Shown: in pieces, positions 43,580-51,319 of the stretch
How the letters are laid out: every line of letters begins with the position of its first letter
Numbering within the stretch: the stretch's first letter is position 1
DNA from: Bosea sp. (in: a-proteobacteria)
Lineage (GTDB): Bacteria; Pseudomonadota; Alphaproteobacteria; Rhizobiales; Beijerinckiaceae
Direction: 5' to 3'
Assembly: GCA_023910605.1 (NCBI GenBank)
Contig: JAAVVV010000001.1
Location: 1,912,698 to 1,976,697 of the forward strand
DNA length: 64,000 bases
Notes under the pieces: generated by a model
Databases searched by the model: none
What the model saw: the letters and a program-made list of their open reading frames with translations, nothing else
What the model was told of the DNA's origin: nothing
Program-made: the position numbers and the translations under genes

Positions 43580-43897
43580 TCAGCGCATGGCCGCGTGCAG
43601 CGCGGACGCGGCCAACCGGGCGGGCTGGGCAAGGGTGACCCCGGCCATCTGGACGCCATGCGCGGTCTGGATATCGAAGGCGCCCGCGATGCTGCGGCTG
43701 TCGAAACTGGCCGGCAGGTCCGTGCCGCTTGAGCCGCGAATGGAACCGAGGCCAGTCGGGTCGATGTTCTGCGCCTTCACCGGGGCGGTGCGCGCCATGC
43801 GTTCGGCCGCGACAGGCGCCATCACGGCCAAGGCGGCGCAGGCGCTGAAGGCGATGAGCCGCGTGAGGGGCGCTGAAATCTCGAGATGGGCATTCAT
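43580..43897 (-). CDS. Small exported protein, unknown function
   Basis: The 105-residue protein has a hydrophobic N-terminal segment (LTRLIAFSACAALAVMAPVAAERMA) that should be a signal peptide. The mature part is rich in Ala, Ser and Gly, with no named domain. An AGGAGA site precedes the start at a good distance. A near-match to the EcfG promoter (GGAAC-N17-GGTT) lies upstream at about 43931-43956 on the same strand, and a terminator follows, so it looks like a real single-gene unit. Confidence 0.6.
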   Translation of the reverse strand: MNAHLEISAPLTRLIAFSACAALAVMAPVAAERMARTAPVKAQNIDPTGLGSIRGSSGTDLPASFDSRSIAGAFDIQTAHGVQMAGVTLAQPARLAASALHAAMR

Positions 43898-44489
43898 CGG
43901 AGTTGTCTCCTGCTGATGTGCTGCCCTCACAACCCGGCCCCTGTCGCTTCGGTTCCGACACAAATCCGCACCGGCGCGTTTTGTCCTCGCCTTCCCCGCA
44001 CTGGCGCCACAATCGATCTCGTTTTTCGCTGGCTCTTCCGATTGTTTCCGTTCGCCGCAGCCTTTTTGCGAGGCGCTGGGGCTGGCGTCCTGGACTGTTC
44101 GATGACGCAATCGCCCTGTCGCAGGCGATCCCAGCGGCCCCAGAGGCGTCCCTTGCCTGCAATGCCCGCTCAGGCGCAGGCCTGCCTTCAGGCCCAGGAA
44201 TCCGGAAGGCCCAGGAATCCGGAAGGTCCGAGAATCCGGATGGTCCGAGAATCCGGACGGTCCGAGAATCCGGATGGAGTCGCGTTCATCCAGAGCATGA
44301 AGACGGAGCGCCGCGTTATGCCGGCCGGCCCGGACATTGTGCATCACCGGCGGGCAGAGGCAGGCAGAGGCGGAGCTTTTCATGCTGTTCTCAGGCTGGG
44401 TCTTTCGCTGGTGCGCACCATCCAAGCCAGGTCCGGACGGGCATCGAGCGCTGCCCTGACCATCGCGGATTCCAAGACGGGAGCGCCCA
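43898..44489. other. Intergenic region containing a 17-bp tandem repeat
   Basis: The 592 bp between the small exported protein and the transglutaminase gene contain no gene I can support. Its notable content is the tandem repeat at 44198-44277, listed separately. Overlapping frames on both strands have low-complexity translations. Confidence 0.5.
44198..44277. repeat. 17-bp tandem repeat, about 4.7 copies
   Basis: The unit GAATCCGGATGGTCCGA repeats at 44198, 44215, 44232, 44249 and partially at 44266. Variation between units is confined to bases 10 and 13-17. Each unit contains two short palindromes (TCCGGA and a GGTCC-like arm). There are no spacers, so it is not CRISPR. Confidence 0.9.
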
Positions 44490-45398
44490 TCAGGCTGCCT
44501 CGCCTCCGGCCCGCAGGCTTTCCGCCAGAACCCAATGGTCGCGCCGGTGCAGCGAGGTTGCAGGGTAGCGCTGGCCCTGGACTTCGCGCGTCACGATGTC
44601 GAAGCGATCGAGGCTGTGCGCGCCGAACGAGTTGAGGATAGGCACATCGGTAGCGTCGCGGCCCCGCGCGATCAGGATGCGCCCGATGCGCGGAGCATTG
44701 TGCCGGGCATCGAAGGTCCACCACTCGCCGCCGAGGAAGGCCTCGAACCAGCCGCTGAAGTCCCCCGGCGCCGGGTCAGGCGGCACGCCGATGTCCCCGA
44801 GATAGCCGGTGCAATAGCGCGCCGGGATGTTGAGGCAGCGGCACAGGGTGAGGGCGAGGTGGGCAAAGTCGCGGCATACGCCGACGCGCTCCTCATAAGC
44901 TTCTGCGGCGCTGCGGGTCGGCCGCGCGCTGCCATAGTCGAAGCGCAGGTGGCCATGCACATGGTCGCAGATCGCCTGAACCTTGTTCCACCCGCCAGAG
45001 ATGCCCCCGAACATGGCCCAGGCATGGTTGGAGAGCCTGTCCGTCTCACAATAACGGCTGCCGAGCAGATAAACGAGCGTGTCGTCGGGCAAGGCTTCGG
45101 GCGGGGCGGCCTCGGCCTCCGGCCTGACCGGATCGGGGAACCCGGAATCATGCACGATGCCCGCGGCCGCGAGCCTGATCCCTCCGGCTGGCGCGATGAA
45201 GCGGCGGCACAGATTGCCGAACTTGTCCTCGTAAAGGCTGACATCCCCGATGCGTGCGCCGTCGGCCAGCGACACCACGGTCATTTCGTCCGGCTCGGTG
45301 ATGTCGTGCCGCCGGGAGGGATGGATGTCGAGCATCGTGATAAGCGGCGTCGGGCGCTCGCAGGAGATGTCGATCGTGTAGCCATAGCGAATGTGCAT
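44490..45398 (-). CDS. Transglutaminase-like cysteine peptidase family protein
   Basis: The 302-residue protein has an N-terminal beta domain (MHIRYGYTIDISCERPT...) and a transglutaminase-like domain. The Cys is in RVGVCRDFAHLAL and the Asp in WWTFDARHN. The position where classical transglutaminases have the catalytic His reads FSGWFEAF, without His; I believe some members of this family share that feature, so activity is uncertain. The start at 45398 is supported by family alignment from memory; the frame is open 69 codons further upstream but that translation is low complexity. A truncated paralogue lies at 43180-43431. Confidence 0.85.
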   Translation of the reverse strand: MHIRYGYTIDISCERPTPLITMLDIHPSRRHDITEPDEMTVVSLADGARIGDVSLYEDKFGNLCRRFIAPAGGIRLAAAGIVHDSGFPDPVRPEAEAAPPEALPDDTLVYLLGSRYCETDRLSNHAWAMFGGISGGWNKVQAICDHVHGHLRFDYGSARPTRSAAEAYEERVGVCRDFAHLALTLCRCLNIPARYCTGYLGDIGVPPDPAPGDFSGWFEAFLGGEWWTFDARHNAPRIGRILIARGRDATDVPILNSFGAHSLDRFDIVTREVQGQRYPATSLHRRDHWVLAESLRAGGEAA

Positions 45399-45538
45399 GT
45401 CGGGACCTGCCTGAGGCTCAATCCCCGACCCGAAGGCCGTGGGAGAGGCGAGCGTTGTGCGCTGCAGCGCGTACGAACGAACCGGGAGATATCCGCAAGG
45501 TTCCGCCGCGGCTGGGCTTTTTTCGATCTTCCGCTGAC

Positions 45539-45563
45539 GGAACAGAGGCTTTGGCGAGATGTT
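45539..45563 (+). promoter_or_regulatory. Near-match to EcfG promoter upstream of PRC-barrel gene
   Basis: GGAAC (45539-45543), 16 bases, then TGTT (45560-45563) differs from the general-stress consensus GGAAC-N16-CGTT by one base. It lies 117 bp ahead of the PRC-barrel start. Confidence 0.5.
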
Positions 45564-45680
45564 GTTGAGTCGATCATCGGGGTTCTGCGCCAGAGGGTCA
45601 GCCATGATGCTGATCGGCGTGGGACAAACGGTGAGGTGGGCATCTGCGTCCGCCTTGTTGACGGGAAAGAGGACCGAAGC

Positions 45681-46109
45681 ATGTCGCGCATCGACAACAA
45701 CGCCGCCTTGTCGCTTGCGCTGGGCGCCGCTCTGGTTCTCGGCCTTCCTGCGTCTGCCATGGCGCAGGCTGCACCCTCAGCGCCATCCCGCCAGGACGTG
45801 TTCTACAGGCCGGCGACAGAGCAGAAGACGTGGCGCACCTCCGACATGATCGGGGAGGGCGTCTTTAATCGGGCCGGCGAACGCATCGGCGAGGTTGATG
45901 ATCTCATCATCGACCAGAGCGGGCGGATTGCGGCGACCGTGATCGGGGTCGGGGGCTTCCTGGGGCTGGGCGAGCGCCTCGTAGCCGTGAGTTTCACGGC
46001 TGTGGATCTGACGCGCGAACCCAACGGCAACCCGCGGCTGGTGGTCGATCTGACCAAGGACATGCTGTCAGCCGCTCCCCCATATCGCCCCGACATCAAA
46101 CGCAACTGA
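45681..46109 (+). CDS. Exported PRC-barrel domain protein
   Basis: The 142-residue protein has a Sec signal peptide (about 1-29, ending SAMAQA) and one PRC-barrel domain at about 50-125, with RTSDMIGEGVFNRAGERIGEVDDLIID as the first strands and a VVDLTKDML end. PRC-barrel proteins of this sort are frequent in alphaproteobacterial stress regulons. A near-consensus EcfG site lies upstream, and the glycine-zipper lipoprotein gene follows 54 bp downstream. The frame is open far upstream, but the signal peptide sets this start. Confidence 0.85.
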   Translation: MSRIDNNAALSLALGAALVLGLPASAMAQAAPSAPSRQDVFYRPATEQKTWRTSDMIGEGVFNRAGERIGEVDDLIIDQSGRIAATVIGVGGFLGLGERLVAVSFTAVDLTREPNGNPRLVVDLTKDMLSAAPPYRPDIKRN

Positions 46110-46163
46110 AACCGGCAACCTGGCGCCCTTCAACCGGCGCGACTGACACAACGGGAGGATGAA

Positions 46164-46451
46164 ATGAAGAAGCTGATGGCTTGCATGATTCTGGCGGGTT
46201 CGCTCGCTGCCTGCAACAGCCCGGGCGAGCGCGCCGTGGGCGGCGGCCTGATCGGAGCCGGCTCCGGCGCCTTGATCGGCGGACTGGCCACCGGCAATTC
46301 GAGCGGCGCGCTGGCTGGGGCTGCGATCGGCGGCGCGGGTGGCGCCATCATCGGAGCTGCGACCGCCCCACAGTACCGCCGGGGCTACTATCGCGAGCGC
46401 TATTGCCGCAGCTATGACGATTTCGGCAATCCGATCCGCGTGCCCTGCTGA
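46164..46451 (+). CDS. Glycine-zipper lipoprotein
   Basis: The 95-residue protein starts with a lipoprotein signal peptide; LAAC at about 14-17 is the lipobox with the modified Cys17. Residues 25-70 form a glycine zipper with repeated GxxxG spacing (GGGLIGAGSGALIGGLATG). The tail has a Tyr/Arg-rich YRRGYYRERYCRSYDDFG segment and two further Cys. It resembles YMGG-like or SlyB-type small envelope lipoproteins. GGGAGGA upstream is a good ribosome site. Confidence 0.85.
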   Translation: MKKLMACMILAGSLAACNSPGERAVGGGLIGAGSGALIGGLATGNSSGALAGAAIGGAGGAIIGAATAPQYRRGYYRERYCRSYDDFGNPIRVPC

Positions 46452-46468
46452 GGGCGGCGATCCTCTTC

Positions 46469-46530
46469 TGAAACATGGCTTGCCTTCCTTGGCTCTCGCG
46501 AGCAACGGAAGGCAGGGCTGTTTCAGGAAG
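46469..46530. repeat. Long imperfect inverted repeat
   Basis: CTGAAACATGGCTTGCCTTCC near 46470 pairs, with a few mismatches, with GGAAGGCAGGGCTGTTTCAG near 46509, leaving a GC-rich loop of about 18 bases. No T-run follows, so it may be an mRNA-stabilising or attenuator-type hairpin after the lipoprotein gene rather than a classical terminator. Confidence 0.6.
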
Positions 46531-46544
46531 ACGCAAAAGCATGC

Positions 46545-46760
46545 CTGTCCGCCAGCCGGGGCGCAGGCTCGACGATGACGCGCCCGTGAGGCGCCGCCCG
46601 ATCCACGATCGCCCCCCCTTCCTCCAGCCACACGAGTCTGGAGATGAGCCGCGAGCCGAGACTTCCCGCCCTGGCCGATGTCGAAATCGGGCGCGAAGCC
46701 GTGCCCGTCATCATCCGAGACGCCCTGATGCAGGTGCTCATGCACGAACCGACCGCAGGT
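46545..46760 (-). pseudogene. Relic of an HWE/HisKA_2 histidine kinase C-terminus
   Basis: In one minus frame VSDDDGHGFAPDFDIGQGG resembles the ATP-binding G1 box; after a frameshift, SLGSRLISRLVWLEEGGAIV and HGRVIVEPAP in a second frame continue as the G2 box and last strand of such a kinase ATPase domain. The rest of the gene is gone. It is a short decayed fragment with no expected function. Confidence 0.6.
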
Positions 46761-46795
46761 CCAATGCGCTTGTCGCATGGCGGGCCGAAGGCATG

Positions 46796-46826
46796 AAAAA
46801 CCCCGGCGCCATGGCGCCGGGGCTTG
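46796..46826 (-). terminator. Terminator of the DUF883/holin-like operon
   Basis: A perfect 10-bp stem, CCCCGGCGCC at 46801-46810 with GGCGCCGGGG at 46813-46822, has five A on its left (46796-46800), which read as T on the minus strand. It sits 24 bp past the stop of the leftward gene ending at 46850. Confidence 0.85.
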
Positions 46827-46849
46827 TCATTCATCATGAGGCTGAACGC

Positions 46850-47254
46850 TCATTCACGGCCGAGTTGCCGGCCCAGCAGCGCTCCGATCGCCACGACCCC
46901 CGCGACCGCGATGGTGGAGAGGCTGATGCGCCGACCCACCATCCGCGCCATGAAGGGCGCCGCCATCATCGCACCGACCGTCAGCTTCGAGGTCGGCGGC
47001 TGACGGCGTTCGCGCACTGACTGCCCCACAAGCATCAGGATCCCGGCGACCATGAGCAGGACCGCTGCAAGGACAAGGCTGCTCCCGACCACGCCGATGC
47101 GGAAGGTGAGCCAGTAATGGAGCGCCTGCAAAGCATAGACAATTCCGATCAGCGCGAGGATTGCGGCGATGGCGAAATAGACCAGCGCGTTCAGGTTGCG
47201 TTTGACCGTCCCGATAATGTCGGTGGCAGCCAGCAGGGACAGCTCCTTCCACAT
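46850..47254 (-). CDS. Holin-like small membrane protein (phage-holin superfamily III type)
   Basis: The 134-residue protein has two strong transmembrane segments at about 25-48 and 56-79 and a weaker one near the C-terminus. The layout is that of the YqjE/phage_holin_3_6 group. It starts 4 bp after the DUF883 gene stop, the same pairing as yqjD-yqjE in enterobacteria. It is probably an envelope stress or membrane-associated protein; the word holin does not imply lysis. Confidence 0.8.
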   Translation of the reverse strand: MWKELSLLAATDIIGTVKRNLNALVYFAIAAILALIGIVYALQALHYWLTFRIGVVGSSLVLAAVLLMVAGILMLVGQSVRERRQPPTSKLTVGAMMAAPFMARMVGRRISLSTIAVAGVVAIGALLGRQLGRE

Positions 47255-47258
47255 GGCC

Positions 47259-47600
47259 TCACCGTGTGGTCATGAGGCCGACGAAAACCCCAACTGCGGC
47301 GGCGATGCCGAGGGCGCGCATGGGATGGGCGCGCATCTCGTCGGCGAGGATGCGCTGCAGTTCCGAGGCTTGATCCTTTGCTGCGCTGACCATCACGTCG
47401 GTGTCGACCCCGACGGTCTTGAGCTTGGTCGACATGGTATCCACCATCTCCGAGGCTGAACGGGCCATGGACTCTGCGGTGCGGGACGCCTCGCGCTGGA
47501 CATGGTCCACCGTGGCGTTGGTGCGCTCCATGGCGTCGTCCTTCATGTGTTCCGCCTTCGCGCCGGCAGTGGGCCGGCTCTTGATGAATTGGTCGCTCAT
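47259..47600 (-). CDS. DUF883 (ElaB/YqjD-type) membrane-anchored protein
   Basis: The 113-residue protein is a long amphipathic helix (about 20-85) followed by a short C-terminal hydrophobic anchor (IAAAVGVFVGLMTT). ElaB/YqjD proteins of this build bind ribosomes and the inner membrane in stationary phase in E. coli. GGAGAG before the ATG at 47600 supports the start. An exact EcfG promoter lies 72-96 bp upstream, so it is very likely part of the general stress response. Confidence 0.85.
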   Translation of the reverse strand: MSDQFIKSRPTAGAKAEHMKDDAMERTNATVDHVQREASRTAESMARSASEMVDTMSTKLKTVGVDTDVMVSAAKDQASELQRILADEMRAHPMRALGIAAAVGVFVGLMTTR

Positions 47601-47671
47601 GGCGCTCTCCATTGGTCGTGTCGGTGAAACGGCAGGGCCAGCCGCTCTTCGGCCAGCCGCGTGCCGGATCA

Positions 47672-47696
47672 ACGTGGCGTGTCCGGATTGGTTCCG
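47672..47696 (-). promoter_or_regulatory. EcfG-type promoter, exact consensus
   Basis: On the minus strand GGAAC (47696-47692), 16 bases and CGTT (47675-47672) match the alphaproteobacterial general stress consensus. It faces the DUF883 gene starting at 47600. Confidence 0.8.
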
Positions 47697-47874
47697 CCGG
47701 GTCCTGTTGAGCTTGCGCTTGAAACGGCGCCGTCAGTCCATGGCCACGGCCGTCGTGACTGCGCCTGGCGCAAGCCCGATCGGCTGGCGCTGCGCCTCCT
47801 CGCTTGCGATCCGCTCAGCCTCCGGCGCTGCGGGCCGGATGCCGGGCAGCTTGTCGTTCCGGATGGCGAAGGGG

Positions 47875-48234
47875 CCGCGAAGATGCCGACTCGTGGCGGC
47901 TGGCTGGCTGGCCTCCACCGCAGCCGGGGCGGCGGCAGGCGCCGTCGCAGGCGCCGCCACCGGGGGGCTGATCGGCGCCCTGACCGACAGCGGCATCGAG
48001 GAGCGCGACGCTCACACCTATGCCGAGGCGGTGCGCCGCGGCTCGATCCTGATTTCGGTGCGCACGCCCGAAATGAACGAAAGCCGCGTGCAGGCGATCA
48101 TGGATCGGCACAACCCGTCCGACCTAGAGACCCGCCGCGCCGGCTGGGCGCAGGAAGGTTGGACCAGCTATGATCCTTCGGCGCGCCCCTATGACCGCAC
48201 TGAGGTCGTCGCCGAGCAAGACCGCTATCGTTGA
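47875..48234 (+). pseudogene. Fragment of a general-stress-protein-17M-like protein
   Basis: A glycine-zipper stretch (TAAGAAAGAVAGAATGGLIGAL) is followed by a conserved segment, DAHTYAEAVRRGSILISVRT, and a tail with WAQEGWTSYDPSARPY. This matches the C-terminal half of the family that has an N-terminal ferredoxin-like domain; that half is not found upstream in any frame. No credible start precedes it. It ends just before a terminator, which suggests that an intact gene once stood here. Confidence 0.6.
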
Positions 48235-48261
48235 CCAGCCAGCGACGGTTTTTCGGCTGGA

Positions 48262-48290
48262 GCCTCCGCCTCAGGGCGGGGGCTTTCTTC
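48262..48290 (+). terminator. Rho-independent terminator
   Basis: The stem GCCTCCGCC (48262-48270) pairs with GGCGGGGGC (48275-48283) and is followed by a T-rich TTTCTT. It lies 28 bp past the stop of the stress-protein fragment. Confidence 0.8.
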
Positions 48291-48321
48291 GTCGGGAGGC
48301 ACGGCGCGCAGGAGCCTGACC

Positions 48322-48346
48322 GGAACGAAAGCTGCCGCTCGACGTT
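48322..48346 (+). promoter_or_regulatory. EcfG-type promoter, exact consensus
   Basis: GGAAC at 48322-48326, 16 bases, then CGTT at 48343-48346. The csbD-like gene starts 49 bp downstream at 48395. Confidence 0.85.
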
Positions 48347-48394
48347 GTCAGGGGGAACGGCAATTGCGCCGCGTGACAGCCACAGGAGACAGCC

Positions 48395-48586
48395 ATGGGC
48401 AGCACGAACGACAAGATCAAGGGCATGGCCAACGAGGCCGCAGGCAACGTCAAGCAGGCGGTCGGCAAGGCGCTCCACAAGCCGAAGCTCGAAGCCGAGG
48501 GCTTCGCGCAGGAACGCAAGGGCGAAGCCCAGCAGGCCGTCGGCAAGGGCAAGGATGCCGTCAAGAAGTTCGTCGACAACGTCTGA
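48395..48586 (+). CDS. CsbD family stress protein
   Basis: The 63-residue CsbD-like protein (MGSTNDKIKGMANEAAGNVKQ...) is hydrophilic and helical with repeated Lys/Glu/Gln/Ala. CsbD proteins accumulate under general stress in many bacteria; the molecular role is not known. An exact EcfG promoter 49 bp upstream and a terminator 80 bp downstream make this a compact stress-induced unit. Confidence 0.93.
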   Translation: MGSTNDKIKGMANEAAGNVKQAVGKALHKPKLEAEGFAQERKGEAQQAVGKGKDAVKKFVDNV

Positions 48587-48665
48587 CCTCGTTGTTGCGA
48601 TCAAGACATTCAGGCGGGTGGCGCAGGCCATCCGCCTTTGCATGTTGGCTGAACCACATGACAAA

Positions 48666-48698
48666 GCCCCTCCGGCGCTTGCGGAGGGGCCTCTGTTT
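48666..48698 (+). terminator. Terminator of the CsbD gene
   Basis: GCCCCTCCG (48666-48674) pairs with CGGAGGGGC (48682-48690) across a 7-base loop, followed by a T-containing CTCTGTTT. It is 80 bp past the csbD-like stop. Confidence 0.85.
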
Positions 48699-48819
48699 CT
48701 GGCCGGCGCGACGAGGAGCCTGAGCCGAGGGGCGACGCCAGTTGTCTGTTCTGACACGTCAATCTCCCGTGATTGCCGGATGAACCGCAGTATCCGGGCT
48801 TTGTTTCCCCGCAGTGCCT

Positions 48820-48985
48820 GACGGTCGGCGCCACGGTTGCGGTCAACCCCAGCCATCCGTGCGGAACCTGCGCCCATTGCCGCGGTGGCGAGCACCAGCA
48901 TTGCGCAGAGATGCGCTTCTTTGGCAGCGCGATGCGCGTGCCCCATGTACAGGGCGGCTTTCGCCGGGCTTGTGCGCCGGGCTCC
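48820..48985 (+). pseudogene. Relic of a zinc alcohol dehydrogenase
   Basis: VAVNPSHPCGTCAHCRGGEH and HCAEMRFFGSAMRVPHVQGGFRR correspond to the structural zinc lobe (four-Cys region) of the idonate/sorbitol dehydrogenase family. Only about 55 codons are left, with no catalytic zinc region and no Rossmann fold. It stands about 100 bp before an intact quinone oxidoreductase of the same superfamily. Confidence 0.65.
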
Positions 48986-49084
48986 GATGCGGGACAAGGC
49001 GGGGGGAGGGGTGGCCCCGATCAGACTGAGCCGGAAGCGGCGCAGGGAGCGGACCGGCCCCCGGCATGCGCAAAGGACAGGAAC

Positions 49085-50056
49085 ATGGTCAAGGCAATAC
49101 GCATCCATCAGCCGGGCGGGCCCGAGGCGATGGTATATGAGGATGTCGAGGTCGGGCAGCCCGGCAAGGGCCAGCTCCTGATCCGCCACACGGCGATCGG
49201 CGTCAACTTCATCGACGTTTATCACCGTTCGGGGGCCTACCCGCTGCAGATGCCTCATGCGCTGGGCATGGAAGGCGCGGGCGTGGTTGAGGTGGTTGGA
49301 CCCGGAACCACAGGCTTCCGCATCGGAGATCGCATCGCCTATTCCGCTCCGCCGCCCGGCTCCTACAGCGAAAAGCGCCTTGTCGACGCCGCCAAGATGG
49401 TCAGGCTGCCAGATGGCATCCCCGACAAGATCGGTGCTGCGATCATGCTTCAGGGCATGACGGCGCGCTATCTGCTCAAGCAGACCCACAAGGTGAAGAA
49501 GGGCGACTGGATTCTTGTCCATGCCGCTGCCGGCGGCATGGGCCTGCTGCTCTGCCAGTGGGCGAAGCATCTGGGCTGCCATGTCATCGGCACCACCTCT
49601 TCGGATGAGAAGGCGGCGCTTGCGCGCAAGAATGGCTGCGAATATCCGATCATCTACACGAAGGAGGACTTCGTCGCCCGGGTGAAGGAGATCACCGGCG
49701 GCAAGGGCGTCTCGGTCGTCTATGACGGCGTTGGCAAGGACACCTTCCTCAAGTCGCTCGAGTGCCTCGCCATCCGCGGGCATCTTGTATCCTATGGCGC
49801 TGCTTCGGGCCCGCCTGATCCGATTGCGCCTTCAATTCTCTCCACCAAGTCCATGTCGCTGACGCGGCCCACGCTGTTCCAGTACACTGCCACCCGCCCC
49901 GAACTGCTGGCCAATGCACGCGACGTCTTCAAGGTCGTGCTGTCAGGGGCCGTCAAGATCCAGAAGCCGGCGGAGTACAAGCTCAAGGATGTGGCCCAGG
50001 CGCATATCGACCTGACCAGCCGCAAGACCACAGGCTCGATCATCCTGATCCCATAA
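49085..50056 (+). CDS. qor: NADPH:quinone oxidoreductase, zeta-crystallin type
   Basis: The 323-residue MDR-superfamily protein lacks the zinc-binding residues. It has the quinone oxidoreductase signature IGVNFIDVYHRSGAYPLQMP near residue 38 and the NADPH-binding VHAAAGGMGLLLCQWAK loop near 145. It would reduce quinones with NADPH in the cytosol, one electron at a time in characterised homologues. It is monocistronic as far as can be seen. Confidence 0.9.
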   Translation: MVKAIRIHQPGGPEAMVYEDVEVGQPGKGQLLIRHTAIGVNFIDVYHRSGAYPLQMPHALGMEGAGVVEVVGPGTTGFRIGDRIAYSAPPPGSYSEKRLVDAAKMVRLPDGIPDKIGAAIMLQGMTARYLLKQTHKVKKGDWILVHAAAGGMGLLLCQWAKHLGCHVIGTTSSDEKAALARKNGCEYPIIYTKEDFVARVKEITGGKGVSVVYDGVGKDTFLKSLECLAIRGHLVSYGAASGPPDPIAPSILSTKSMSLTRPTLFQYTATRPELLANARDVFKVVLSGAVKIQKPAEYKLKDVAQAHIDLTSRKTTGSIILIP

Positions 50057-50773
50057 GGCCCTCATGGCGGCGTGCGGTGACGCGAGGACCGCACATCGTC
50101 CATGTGCAGCGCACAATTTCCGTGCAACCCAGAAACGGAATGGATTGAAGCCATGCAGGACGGTTATGCCCGCACCATGGCTGGGCTGGTTGCGCGCGCC
50201 GTCCTCGCTCCCTTGACGTAGCGGTCACCCGGCTTTGTGGCTCATATGGGAACTGAGCCATGTGGCTCCTTCGCCGGAGCGGAACGCGACGGCGGCAACG
50301 GAGTGATCCGCATGGGACTCTTGAACATCGTTCGCCGCATGTCGTTGCGGGGAAAAAGCTGTCGATCCGGGAGATCGCGCGGCGTGCCGGCCTGTCTCGG
50401 AACACCGGCACAGGGCATTTGAATCCCGGAACCATCGAGCCGAAGTTCGGTTTGCCGATAAGATTGTCGTTTCAGAATCAGGCTGCGCGCAAGAGGTGGA
50501 CAGCTCCAAAGCCTCCTGGTGAGCCTGCGCCTGCCTTTGTGCATGGAGCCGCTCAAACGCTTCCCCGCGCTGTCCGCCAAGCTGCTGCAGAATCGCTGTG
50601 CGGCGGAGGTCGATCTGCGCGGTGGCCAGCCGTCGCTCATCAGGCAAAGTCCTTGGCGGCAGCCAATGTTGCCCGTTTGCTGCCGCACAGGGGCGATCGG
50701 GCCCGCCGCAAAGGCGGGAGACTTGCGCTTGAAAGATTGGCGTCTGGACGATTGGCGTTTGACTGGCGGGTGC
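50057..50773. other. Intergenic region holding an IS21 IstA relic
   Basis: These 717 bp separate the oxidoreductase and the receiver gene. Around 50310-50450 lies the degenerate IS21-type IstA N-terminus listed separately. The rest, to about 50770, has open frames on both strands that I cannot assign; a minus-strand one (about 50450-50640) starts with a helical, Gln/Arg-rich translation. Confidence 0.5.
50300..50450 (+). mobile_element. IS21-family IstA relic
   Basis: GVIRMGLLNIVRRMSLRG in one frame and GKKLSIREIARRAGLSRNT then LNPGTIEPKFGLP in the next frame together reproduce the N-terminal HTH of an IS21-type transposase IstA. The frame changes once at the GGGGAAAAA sequence near 50350. 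The rest of the element is absent. Confidence 0.6.
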
Positions 50774-51118
50774 TCAGGTCTTCTGGTCGAGATGCGGGCG
50801 GACAAGGCCGAGCAAGGTCGCCTCGTGATAGGGCTTCGACAGGAAGGCCGCCGCCTGGAATCGCTCCGGCAGATCCTGCGGCCGTGATCCGGACAGGAAG
50901 GCGAAGGGAATCGCGGCGGCGACAAGCCTGTCGGCGAAGGGGAACGCCTTGCCATCGCCAAGGTCGATGTCCAGGAAGGCGAAATTGGCCGATATCTCTG
51001 AAAGGGCCATCGCTTGCTTCAGCGAATACAGGCTCCGGACCTCAAGCCCGAGTTCCTCATTCAGCAGATCGGCGAGATCGTCAGCCAGAAGCGGATCGTC
51101 TTCGAGCACCAGTATCAT
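50774..51118 (-). CDS. Single-domain response regulator
   Basis: The 114-residue protein is a CheY-like receiver only: the acidic pocket E6-D7-D8, the phosphoacceptor Asp at residue 50 (FLDIDLGDG) and the switch Lys in FLSKPY (about residue 95) are present. There is no output domain. It is divergent from the large HWE kinase gene 200 bp away, and its minus-strand promoter region carries an exact EcfG consensus. It may relay or sink phosphate for that kinase within the general stress pathway. Confidence 0.88.
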   Translation of the reverse strand: MILVLEDDPLLADDLADLLNEELGLEVRSLYSLKQAMALSEISANFAFLDIDLGDGKAFPFADRLVAAAIPFAFLSGSRPQDLPERFQAAAFLSKPYHEATLLGLVRPHLDQKT

Positions 51119-51181
51119 GCTGGGGGGATATCTCCACGCGCCGGATAGACTATCGATAGCACGGGGTTCATTAAACATCAA

Positions 51182-51206
51182 AACGACGTTCAGGCCAACT
51201 GGTTCC
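51182..51206 (-). promoter_or_regulatory. EcfG-type promoter, exact consensus
   Basis: Read on the minus strand, GGAAC (51206-51202), 16 bases and CGTT (51185-51182). The receiver gene starts 64 bp downstream at 51118. Confidence 0.8.
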
Positions 51207-51319
51207 ATGCATTTTGTGCTTTTGGAAATTTCGTGTGGAGGCGAATAACGCGCTTGAGCCGCATGTTTTTTGGTGCCTAAGCTTGGCCATAGAGCGCCTG
51301 GCGAAGAGAAAACAGAGCC

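Noticed and set aside
44198..44277. CRISPR array
   Set aside because: Units are 17 bp and contiguous, with no unique spacers and no cas genes in the window.
44535..45680. Upstream extension of the PRC-barrel gene (381 codons)
   Set aside because: It is opposite the transglutaminase gene; the signal peptide at 45681 gives a clear start.
46850..47254. Phage lysis cassette suggested by the holin-like protein
   Set aside because: It is paired with a DUF883 gene under an EcfG promoter, as in yqjDE, and no endolysin or phage gene is nearby.
47401..47870. N-terminal half of the frame ending at 48234 as part of a stress protein
   Set aside because: The first 150 codons run opposite the DUF883 gene and its upstream region, and show no conserved pattern; only the part from about 47875 resembles the family.
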